From an uncultured beta proteobacterium (lineage in GTDB: Bacteria > Pseudomonadota > Gammaproteobacteria > Burkholderiales > Rhodocyclaceae): a stretch of DNA of 8,401 bases. The DNA lies in contig CAIZHL010000388.1 in NCBI GenBank assembly GCA_903932755.1, forward strand, positions 1 to 8,401, written 5' to 3'. A program made the translations under genes and the position numbers. The notes below the pieces were generated by a model, which was not told the DNA's origin, made no database searches, and saw nothing but the letters and a program-made list of their open reading frames with translations. Shown here one piece after another: positions 1-6,792 of the stretch; the stretch's first letter is position 1, and each line of letters starts with the position of its first letter.

Positions 1-26
1 CCCTTCGACAGGCTCAGGGCGAACGG
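1..26. repeat. Short dispersed-repeat-like sequence at window edge
   Basis: The first 26 bases contain a core (TTCGACAGGCTCAGGG) that I recognise from memory as a short sequence scattered through intergenic regions of many proteobacterial genomes. It sits 18 bases downstream of the stop codon of the minus-strand gene at 45-320. Its ends are weakly self-complementary (TTCG near the left, CGAA near the right), so it could form a poor hairpin or pair with an inverted partner just outside the window. Only one copy is visible, so its repeat status cannot be shown from this window alone. Confidence 0.45.
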
Positions 27-44
27 GATCGCAGTTCATTCACG

Positions 45-320
45 TTAAAACAAACTGGCGACGACGAAACGATCGCGCGCCGCGAGCTTTTCCAGGCCCT
101 TGACCACTTCGAGCGAGGCGCCCCACTTCATGATGTGCGTCAGGAAGGTGGTCAGCGCCTGCGACAGCGCGTAGCCGGTTTCCTTCCATTCCTCGCGGAA
201 CTCGTCGAAGGCGACCGTCTTGGCCGAAAGCTTGCCGCTCTTCATGGGCACCAGCGTGACGCTGTCGCCGCGATGGCGGATCACGATGGCGGTAGTGCGT
301 TTGCCGTTGATGACGACCAC
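45..320 (-). CDS. Small conserved-looking hypothetical protein, 91 aa
   Basis: I do not recognise this protein. It starts at a GTG (318-320) preceded on the minus strand by a GGGAG ribosome binding site about seven bases upstream, and ends at TAA (45-47). The nearest ATG (320-322) is out of frame. Residues 1-40 alternate hydrophobic and polar positions as in a small beta-barrel, including VVINGKR, TAIVIRHRG and SVTLVPM. The C-terminal half looks helical (about residues 45-80) and the chain ends in VVASLF. There is no signal peptide, membrane segment, cysteine pair or catalytic motif. It lies 91 bases downstream of uup on the same strand and may be read through from it or have its own start. 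The clear ribosome binding site and coherent amino-acid pattern support a real gene. Confidence 0.7.
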   Translation of the reverse strand: MVVINGKRTTAIVIRHRGDSVTLVPMKSGKLSAKTVAFDEFREEWKETGYALSQALTTFLTHIMKWGASLEVVKGLEKLAARDRFVVASLF

Positions 321-329
321 ATGAGTCTC

Positions 330-346
330 CCTGTCAGGCTGACAGG
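330..346. repeat. Perfect inverted repeat just upstream of the small gene's ribosome binding site
   Basis: CCTGTCA-GGC-TGACAGG gives a 7-bp stem with a 3-base loop. On the minus strand it ends immediately before, and touches, the GGGAG ribosome binding site of the gene at 45-320. It could be a protein-binding operator, or an RNA hairpin placed to affect ribosome access. It has no T-run after it, so it is not a standard terminator. Confidence 0.5.
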
Positions 347-359
347 CTCGAGACTACCG

Positions 360-403
360 CCGGCACATGCCGGATGAGAGCCGGAAAAAAAGTCCTTTTC
401 GGC
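360..403 (-). repeat. Inverted repeats downstream of uup, possible transcript 3' end
   Basis: Two small inverted repeats lie 9-52 bases after the uup stop codon. At 380-403 the arms GCCG(G)AAAA and TTTTCGGC pair with one bulged base around a 7-base loop, and a run of seven Ts on the minus strand falls within this element. At 360-373 CCGGCA-CA-TGCCGG is a perfect palindrome with a 2-base centre. The T-run lies between the two structures rather than after a strong GC stem, so neither is a textbook intrinsic terminator. Partial termination or 3'-end protection of uup mRNA is possible. Confidence 0.3.
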
Positions 404-411
404 GCCAGCTT

Positions 412-2337
<1,926 letters not shown>

Positions 2338-2375
2338 GGAAACGGGGCCGCGCAAGGCCGCTGAAGGGGTGCACG

Positions 2376-2381
2376 ATTATA
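2376..2381 (-). promoter_or_regulatory. Candidate -10 element for uup
   Basis: On the minus strand this reads TATAAT, a perfect sigma-70 -10 hexamer, 38 bases upstream of the chosen uup ATG. It predicts a transcript start near 2369 and a leader of about 30 bases. No recognisable -35 hexamer occurs at 16-18 bases spacing, where the DNA is GC-rich, so the call rests on the -10 and its position alone. Confidence 0.45.
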
Positions 2382-2414
2382 GGCGAGCTTGTGCCCGCGG
2401 CCGGCCGCAGACGG

Positions 2415-2432
2415 TATCCCGTGGGATAGAAT
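2415..2432 (+). promoter_or_regulatory. Candidate tRNA promoter -10 with overlapping palindrome
   Basis: TAGAAT at 2427-2432 is a plausible -10 element twelve bases before the tRNA 5' end, giving a very short 5' leader. It overlaps a perfect inverted repeat, TATCCC-GT-GGGATA (2415-2428), which could be an operator or coincidence. No good -35 hexamer is visible. Confidence 0.35.
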
Positions 2433-2443
2433 TCCCGCCTTGC

Positions 2444-2519
2444 GCCCTTGTAGCTCAGTGGATAGAGCGACCGCCTCCTAAGCGGTAGGTCTCAGGTTCG
2501 ATTCCTGACTTGGGCGCCA
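2444..2519 (+). tRNA. tRNA-Arg (anticodon CCU), acceptor stem with two U-U mismatches
   Basis: A full 76-base cloverleaf can be drawn, with CCA encoded at 2517-2519. The D-stem is GCTC/GAGC (2453-2456, 2465-2468). The anticodon stem is ACCGC/GCGGT (2470-2474, 2482-2486) around loop CTCCTAA, with anticodon CCT at 2477-2479. The T-stem is TCAGG/CCTGA (2492-2496, 2504-2508) around loop TTCGATT. The anticodon reads AGG arginine codons, which are rare in GC-rich genomes; one occurs in the cyclase gene at 3742-3744. The acceptor stem GCCCTTG/CTTGGGC (2444-2450, 2509-2515) has T opposite T at positions 5-68 and 6-67. The upstream bases G2442 and C2443 extend the stem by pairing with C2517 and G2516. 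Everything else looks functional, but the weakened acceptor stem leaves open a degenerating gene or a sequence error. Confidence 0.9.
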
Positions 2520-2564
2520 GCATCGCGAATGGCGTATTATCCGAATGCGATATTGATCGAGTCC

Positions 2565-2654
2565 ATGGAAACATCGTTGCCGGCGACGCCGGCTGGAAAC
2601 CCGGACTACCCGGTCCGGGCTGGTTCAACTGGGGATCCACGGTTCACTGCATGA
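2565..2654 (+). CDS. Possible 29-codon leader ORF overlapping the next start codon
   Basis: An ATG at 2565 opens a 29-codon frame beginning METSLPATPAGN and ending at TGA (2652-2654), which overlaps the first ATG (2651-2653) of the coiled-coil gene in the arrangement ATGATGA. Such an overlap could couple translation of the two. The putative ribosome binding site is poor: CGAG ends only three bases before the ATG. The peptide resembles nothing I know and may be chance in GC-rich leader DNA. Confidence 0.15.
   Translation: METSLPATPAGNPDYPVRAGSTGDPRFTA
2579..2619 (+). repeat. Two GC-rich hairpins in the leader between tRNA and coiled-coil gene
   Basis: At 2579-2593 GCCGG-CGACG-CCGGC forms a 5-bp stem, and at 2600-2619 CCCGGAC-TACCCG-GTCCGGG forms a 7-bp stem with a 6-base loop. 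They lie in the 131-base gap (2520-2650) between the tRNA 3' end and the coiled-coil gene. No T-run follows either stem, so they are not obvious terminators of the tRNA transcript. They could structure a leader, or separate a tRNA precursor from the downstream mRNA. Apart from these and the leader ORF I see nothing in this gap. Confidence 0.45.
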
Positions 2655-3319
2655 TGATTGCCGAAGTATCGACCATCGAAGAAGAACTCGCGCTGGCGCA
2701 GGCGGATTCCCGTGACATGAAGCGCACGGTTATCGCCCTGCGCACGGAACTCGAAGCGGCTCACGCCGAAATCCATGACTCGACGCTGCGCGCCACCCAG
2801 GCCAGCGCCGCCGAAATCTCCCAGTTGAAGATTACCGTCGGCGCCCTGCGCGAAGAACTCGAGCGCTCCCGCGTCGAGCGCGAAAAAGCGATCCAGCAGG
2901 AACGCGTCGCCGCCAACCAGGAATCGCAGATGCTCAAGGCGACGGCCGCCGCCCTGCGCGAGGAACTCGAACGCTCGCATGCCGAACGCGACCGCGCAGT
3001 GCAGCAGGAGCGCGTCGTCAACCACAACGAAATGCAGCAGTTGAAGTCCACCTCGGCGGCGCTGCGCGAAGAACTCGAGCGCGCCCGGGCCGATACCGAC
3101 AATGCCGTGCGCTCGGCGCTGGTCAGCGCGCAGGGCGAAATCGCGCAGCTGCGGCAGACCGTCAGCGGTTTGCGCGAAAGCCTGGAACTGGCGCAGATCG
3201 ACAAGACCAACTCGGTCAATCGCGAACGCACCCTGTTCGCCGACGAAGGCGCCCAGCTGCAGCAGACCATCCAGGCCCTGCGTGACCAGATCGAAGTCTC
3301 TCGCAAGGCCGCGACATGA
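2651..3319 (+). CDS. Coiled-coil protein with 36-residue tandem repeats, cyclase operon partner
   Basis: I recognise no named family. From the ATG at 2651 (a second ATG follows at 2654) the product is 222 aa, acidic to neutral and almost wholly helical, with no signal peptide, cysteine cluster or membrane segment, so probably cytoplasmic. After about 22 N-terminal residues (IEEELALAQADSRD region) the chain is five full 36-residue repeats (23-58, 59-94, 95-130, 131-166, 167-202) and a partial sixth (203-222). Each opens like LKxTxxALREELERxxxE. The ribosome binding site is weak (GGGGA about 15 bases upstream), so initiation may depend on the leader. The open frame continues upstream into the tRNA, but that part lacks coiled-coil character and a plausible start. 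The stop overlaps the start of the adenylate cyclase gene (ATGA, 3316-3319), implying translational coupling. I infer a scaffold, oligomerisation or localisation partner of the cyclase; generic similarity to any coiled-coil protein is a caution. Confidence 0.85.
   Translation: MMIAEVSTIEEELALAQADSRDMKRTVIALRTELEAAHAEIHDSTLRATQASAAEISQLKITVGALREELERSRVEREKAIQQERVAANQESQMLKATAAALREELERSHAERDRAVQQERVVNHNEMQQLKSTSAALREELERARADTDNAVRSALVSAQGEIAQLRQTVSGLRESLELAQIDKTNSVNRERTLFADEGAQLQQTIQALRDQIEVSRKAAT
2717..3316 (+). repeat. 108-nt tandem coding repeats (five full, one partial)
   Basis: Units start at 2717, 2825, 2933, 3041 and 3149, with a 20-codon partial unit from 3257. They are conserved as protein more than as DNA. 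The strongest shared segment is ALREELER in units 2, 3 and 4, and units 1, 5 and 6 are more diverged (ALRTELE, GLRESLE, ALRDQIE). Divergence at both ends with similarity in the middle suggests growth by internal duplication. Confidence 0.8.
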
Positions 3320-5622
3320 ACGCCATGGATCCACCCGTCGAACCCGCCGGCACCCGGAAAAAGGTGACCGAACGCGACCAGGAAAGCCGCCGCCGGCTGC
3401 GCCACCTCGAACTGCTGCTCGAAGTGACGCGCCGCATGGCGAGCTACGGCACGCTCGACCAGGTGCTGCAGGCGCTGGTGGAAATGACCACCACCGAACT
3501 CAATGCCGAGCGCGGTTCGCTGTTCCTCAACGACCCCGATACCAACGAACTGTATTCGCGCGTCGCGCAGGGCAACATCCAGCGCGAGATACGCATCCTC
3601 AATACCAGCGGCGTGGCCGGCTACGTCTATACCGCGGGCGAGGCGCTGATCATCGCCGACGCCTACGCCGACGACCGCTTCAACCGGTCCATCGACGAGC
3701 AGACCGGCTTCACCACGCGCAACATCCTTTGCGTGCCGATCAGGACGGTGAAGGGCGAGATCATCGGCGTCGCGCAGACGCTCAACAAGCGCAGCGGCAA
3801 GTTCACCAAGCAGGACCTGAACCTGCTCGAAGCCATGACCAGCCAGGGCACGCTGGCGCTGCAAAGCGCGCAGTTCATCGAGCGCATGCAGGCCATCCGC
3901 CGCCAGGAGATGGAGTTCATCGACGTCGTCTCCGAGGTCACCGCCGACATCAAGCTGGGCTCATTGCTGCAGAAGGTCATGGGCGAAGCGACGCGCCTCC
4001 TGAATGCCGAGCGCTCGACCTTGTTCCTCAACGAGGAAAAGACCAACGAGCTGTGGTCGGAGGTCGGCCAGGGACTGGAGTCCGTCCAGATCCGCCTGCC
4101 CAACCACCTGGGCATTGCCGGCGCTGTATTCACGTCGGGCAAGGCGATCAACATTCCCTACGCCTACGCCGACCTGCGTTTCAATCCGGCCTTCGACAAG
4201 AAGACCGGCTACTTCACCCGCTCCATCCTCTGCGTGCCGATCACCAACAAGCACGGCAAGGTGATCGGCGTCACGCAGGTGCTGAACAAGCGCGGCGGCC
4301 CCTTCACCGGCGAGGACGAGTCGCGCCTGCGCGCCTTCACGGCGCAGATTTCCATCGCCCTGGAAAACGCCAAGCTGTTCGCCGACGTGCAGAACATGAA
4401 GAACTACAACGAGGCGATGCTGGAGTCGATGTCGAACGCCGTGATCACGCTCGACGAGTCGGAAAAGATCGCCACCTGCAACGCCGCCGGTCTGCGCATC
4501 CTGCGCGTGACCCCGCAGCAGATCCTGCACAAGCCGGCAACCGAATTCTTCGCCGGCAGCAACGCCTGGGTTCAGGAAAAGCTCAAGCGCGTCGGCGAAA
4601 CGCAGACCACCGAGTTGGCAATGGAGGCCGAACTGATCGTCGGCGAAGAAAAGCTCTCGGTCAACCTGACCGCCCTGCCCCTGTTGTCGGCGGAGAAAAA
4701 ACGCCTTGGCTCGATGCTGATGCTGGAGGACATCTCCAACGAGAAGCGCATGCGGTCGACCATGTCGCGACTGATGGACCCGGGCATCGCCGACCAGATG
4801 CTGGCCGGCGGCGTCGACGCGCTGGGCGGCAAGAACGTCGTGGCAACAGTGCTGTTTTCCGACATACGCGGCTTCACCACGATCACCGAACAACTCGGCG
4901 CCCAGGGCACGGTAGCCCTGCTCAACGAATACTTCACGCTGATGGTCGATTGCATCCAGCGCGAGGAGGGCATGCTGGACAAGTTCATCGGCGACGCGAT
5001 CATGGCCGCCTTCGGCATCCCGGTCGGCCACGACGACGACGCCGACCGCTCGGTGCGCACGTCAATCGCGATGATTCGCGAGTTGTGGAACTGGAACAAG
5101 CAGCGCGTCAATGAGGGCAAGCTACCCGTCGACATCGGCATCGGCCTGAATACCGACAACGTCGTGTCCGGCACCATCGGTTCGAAGAAACGCATGGACT
5201 ACACCATCATCGGCGACGGGGTTAACCTCGCCGCGCGCCTGGAGTCGGCCTGCAAGCAGTACGGCGCCCACATCCTGATCAGCGAGTTCACCTACAAGGC
5301 CCTCAAGGCGACCTACTACAGTCGCGAACTCGACCTGGTGGTGGTCAAGGGCAAGACCAAGCCGGTCGCCATCTATGAAGTTCTCGACTACCACACTGAA
5401 GAAAGTTACCCGCAGATGATCGACGCCCTGCGCCATTTCAAGTCGGGGCTGGTCAAGTTCCGGCAGCAGAAGTGGAATGACGCCAAGAGCGAATTCGGCG
5501 AGGTGCTGGCGCTCAACGATCATGACAAGGCAGCGAAGATGTATATCGAGCGCTGCGATCACTTCATCGCCAACCCGCCCGGAGACGACTGGGACGGCGT
5601 TTGGGTGATGGAGTCAAAGTAG
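3316..5622 (+). CDS. GAF-GAF-PAS class III adenylate cyclase with TPR-like tail
   Basis: Predicted to make cAMP from ATP in the cytoplasm under control of its own sensor domains; 768 aa, no membrane segment. GAF1 spans about 45-188 and GAF2 about 207-352. GAF2 carries a complete NKFDE cyclic-nucleotide-binding motif (N324, K325, F330, D334, E335); GAF1 has N157, K158, F163, D167 but Leu168 in place of Glu. A PAS domain covers about 365-475, then a linker (STMSRLMDPG, 481-490) leads to the catalytic domain (about 505-690). Metal-binding aspartates are D516 and D560, substrate-selecting residues are K556 and T630, and transition-state residues are N637 and R641. The Lys/Thr pair is that of class IIIb adenylate rather than guanylate cyclases, as in cyanobacterial CyaB1. 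Residues about 695-768 are a TPR-like helical tail ending in PPGDDWDGVW. The start ATG at 3316 has AAGG seven bases upstream and overlaps the previous stop; M4 is an alternative. No phosphodiesterase or cAMP receptor gene is in view. Confidence 0.93.
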   Translation: MNAMDPPVEPAGTRKKVTERDQESRRRLRHLELLLEVTRRMASYGTLDQVLQALVEMTTTELNAERGSLFLNDPDTNELYSRVAQGNIQREIRILNTSGVAGYVYTAGEALIIADAYADDRFNRSIDEQTGFTTRNILCVPIRTVKGEIIGVAQTLNKRSGKFTKQDLNLLEAMTSQGTLALQSAQFIERMQAIRRQEMEFIDVVSEVTADIKLGSLLQKVMGEATRLLNAERSTLFLNEEKTNELWSEVGQGLESVQIRLPNHLGIAGAVFTSGKAINIPYAYADLRFNPAFDKKTGYFTRSILCVPITNKHGKVIGVTQVLNKRGGPFTGEDESRLRAFTAQISIALENAKLFADVQNMKNYNEAMLESMSNAVITLDESEKIATCNAAGLRILRVTPQQILHKPATEFFAGSNAWVQEKLKRVGETQTTELAMEAELIVGEEKLSVNLTALPLLSAEKKRLGSMLMLEDISNEKRMRSTMSRLMDPGIADQMLAGGVDALGGKNVVATVLFSDIRGFTTITEQLGAQGTVALLNEYFTLMVDCIQREEGMLDKFIGDAIMAAFGIPVGHDDDADRSVRTSIAMIRELWNWNKQRVNEGKLPVDIGIGLNTDNVVSGTIGSKKRMDYTIIGDGVNLAARLESACKQYGAHILISEFTYKALKATYYSRELDLVVVKGKTKPVAIYEVLDYHTEESYPQMIDALRHFKSGLVKFRQQKWNDAKSEFGEVLALNDHDKAAKMYIERCDHFIANPPGDDWDGVWVMESK

Positions 5623-5632
5623 CCTGAAACAA

Positions 5633-5650
5633 GGTCCCGGGGCCGGGACC
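5633..5650. terminator. Palindromic terminator between convergent operons
   Basis: GGTCCCGG-GG-CCGGGACC is a perfect 18-bp inverted repeat in the 40-base gap between the cyclase stop (5622) and the sspB stop (5663). On the minus strand the stem is followed by TTGTTT, giving a reasonable intrinsic terminator for the pet-ssp block. On the plus strand no T-run follows, so for the cyclase operon it is at most a 3'-end stabilising hairpin. Confidence 0.7.
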
Positions 5651-5662
5651 GCCCAGACTCCC

Positions 5663-6088
5663 TTACTTGACGCGGGTCAGAAATGGCCGCCCGGACGAGC
5701 GCTCGGGAGTCGGCGCCGGTGATGCGCCGGCGGAACTGGGCTCAACAGCATCCGGCGCCTCGCCAGCGGCGGCTTCGGGCCTCTCGGTAACTTCAAAAGC
5801 CATGCCTTCCCCGTTTTCGCGGGCGTAGATCGCCGCGACCCGTTCGATGGGGACCACAACCGGAAAAGCGCGCCCGCCGAAACGTGCCTGAAAGGTGATT
5901 TCCTCGTTGCCCAGCAGCAACTGATGGGTCGCTTCGAGTCCGACGTTGAGGACGATTTCGCCATCCTTGACGAATTCGCGCGGTACGCGCGTGGTCGCAT
6001 CGACCTTGACCCCCAGATAAGGCGTAAAGCCCTGATCCGCACACCATTCGTGAATGGCACGGATCAGGTAGGGCTTGGTGGACTTCAT
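5663..6088 (-). CDS. sspB: ClpXP protease specificity-enhancing factor SspB
   Basis: SspB is a cytoplasmic adaptor that binds ssrA-tagged and some other substrates and delivers them to ClpXP. The 141-aa product opens STKPYLIRAIHEWC, has the core KDGEIVLNVG (41-50) and QARFGGRAF (67-75), and contains IYARENGEGMAFE (87-99), all matching the family fold (about 1-101). A flexible linker rich in Ala, Pro, Ser and Glu follows (about 102-132). The tail GRPFLTRVK (133-141) matches the ClpX-binding end of E. coli SspB (GRPALRVVK). The ATG at 6086-6088 is chosen because family members start just before STKPYL; an in-frame TTG at 6110-6112 would add eight uncharacteristic residues. The ribosome binding site is weak, and 48 bases separate it from sspA, so co-transcription is likely. 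Length is slightly below E. coli SspB because the linker is shorter. Confidence 0.95.
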   Translation of the reverse strand: MKSTKPYLIRAIHEWCADQGFTPYLGVKVDATTRVPREFVKDGEIVLNVGLEATHQLLLGNEEITFQARFGGRAFPVVVPIERVAAIYARENGEGMAFEVTERPEAAAGEAPDAVEPSSAGASPAPTPERSSGRPFLTRVK

Positions 6089-6127
6089 TGGCGTTGCGCC
6101 AAGATGAACCAAAGCGGGGAGGCGGAA

Positions 6128-6149
6128 GATGCGCCCTTAACGGCGCATC
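6128..6149 (-). repeat. Hairpin spanning the sspA stop codon
   Basis: GATGCGCC and GGCGCATC form a perfect 8-bp inverted repeat around a 6-base loop that contains the sspA TAA stop (6137-6139). No T-run follows on the minus strand, so termination is unlikely. It lies 39 bases before the sspB start and could influence mRNA processing, stability or the sspA to sspB expression ratio. Confidence 0.5.
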
Positions 6150-6733
6150 ATCTTCTCGGTCGGGGTCAGCGCATCGATGAAACCCTGGCGCGAGAAGATG
6201 CGCTCGGCAAACTTCATCAGCGGCGCCGCGGTCTTCGGCAGTTCGATGGCGTAATGGTCGAGGCGCCACAACAGCGGCGCAATCGCCACGTCGAGCATGG
6301 AGAAGTCGTCGCCGAGCAGGAACTTCTGCTTGTTGAACATCGGCGCCAGTTCGATCAGCCGGTCACGCATGTGCGCGCGCGCCTTGTCGGCCGACTTGAG
6401 GTTCTTTTCCAGTGCGTCGATGTGGCTGAACAGTTCCTGCTCCATGGTGAACAGCAACTGGCGCGCCTTGGCCCGCGTCTGCGGATCCGGCGGCATCAGC
6501 TGCGGATGCGGGAAGCGTTCGTCGATGTATTCGTTGATGATGTTCGACTCGTAGAGCACGAGATCGCGATCGACCAGCACCGGTACGCGGTTGTACGGGT
6601 TGATGATGGCGATGTCTTCGGGCTTGTTGAACAGGTCGACGTCGATCACCTGGAAGTCCATCTGCTTCTCATAGAGGACGATGCGGCAGCGATGGCTGAA
6701 CGGACAGGTGGTGCCCGAATACAGGTTCATCAT
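6137..6733 (-). CDS. sspA: Stringent starvation protein A
   Basis: SspA is a glutathione-S-transferase-fold protein that binds RNA polymerase and alters transcription under starvation and acid stress in E. coli; it has no GST activity there. From the ATG at 6731-6733 the product is 198 aa, normal for the family. The N-terminal thioredoxin-like domain (about 1-80) shows MMNLYSGTTCPFSHRCRIVLYE in two parts, the cis-proline segment RVPVL (49-53) and ESNIINEYIDERFPHP (62-77). The PHP at 75-77 matches the conserved surface pocket of E. coli SspA. The C-terminal helical domain includes FLLGDDFSMLDVAIAPLLWRL (138-158, family sequence). An in-frame ATG at 6820 would add 29 residues with no family resemblance, in a region holding a perfect hairpin, so I prefer the later start. 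A GGGG about ten bases upstream is a weak ribosome binding site. It lies between petC and sspB on the same strand. Confidence 0.95.
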   Translation of the reverse strand: MMNLYSGTTCPFSHRCRIVLYEKQMDFQVIDVDLFNKPEDIAIINPYNRVPVLVDRDLVLYESNIINEYIDERFPHPQLMPPDPQTRAKARQLLFTMEQELFSHIDALEKNLKSADKARAHMRDRLIELAPMFNKQKFLLGDDFSMLDVAIAPLLWRLDHYAIELPKTAAPLMKFAERIFSRQGFIDALTPTEKMMRR

Positions 6734-6763
6734 TGCGCTGGTACCCCAGGAATAGTCCGCATC

Positions 6764-6792
6764 ACGCACCACTTTGCGGACGGGTGGTGCGT
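6764..6792 (-). promoter_or_regulatory. Perfect 9-bp hairpin in the petC-sspA gap
   Basis: ACGCACCAC and GTGGTGCGT pair perfectly around an 11-base loop, 31 bases before the sspA start and 41 bases after the petC stop. The 100-base gap (6734-6833) shows no other clear signal: I find no convincing -35/-10 pair. The stem could mark an mRNA processing point separating pet from ssp messages, or a leader control element for sspA. No T-run follows. Confidence 0.5.

Noticed and set aside
360..403. Strong intrinsic terminator after uup
   Set aside because: The T-run is placed within or before the stems rather than after a GC-rich stem, so only a weak 3'-end structure is supported.
2444..2519. tRNA gene as an integration site for a mobile element
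   Set aside because: No integrase, attachment-site duplication or phage-like gene is visible on either side; the neighbours look like ordinary chromosomal genes.
2526..2553. Short direct repeat (CGAATG followed by CG and AT-rich bases) just after the tRNA
   Set aside because: The shared core is only about six bases and could easily be chance.
2510..2650. N-terminal extension of the coiled-coil protein from a TTG inside the tRNA
   Set aside because: It would overlap the tRNA 3' end, contains hairpins and lacks the helical character of the rest; a start at 2651 fits better.
3102..5114. Long plus-strand open frame of 670 codons overlapping the coiled-coil and cyclase genes
   Set aside because: Its arginine-, alanine- and proline-rich composition shows no domain and it lies out of frame under two convincing genes; it is a GC-content shadow.
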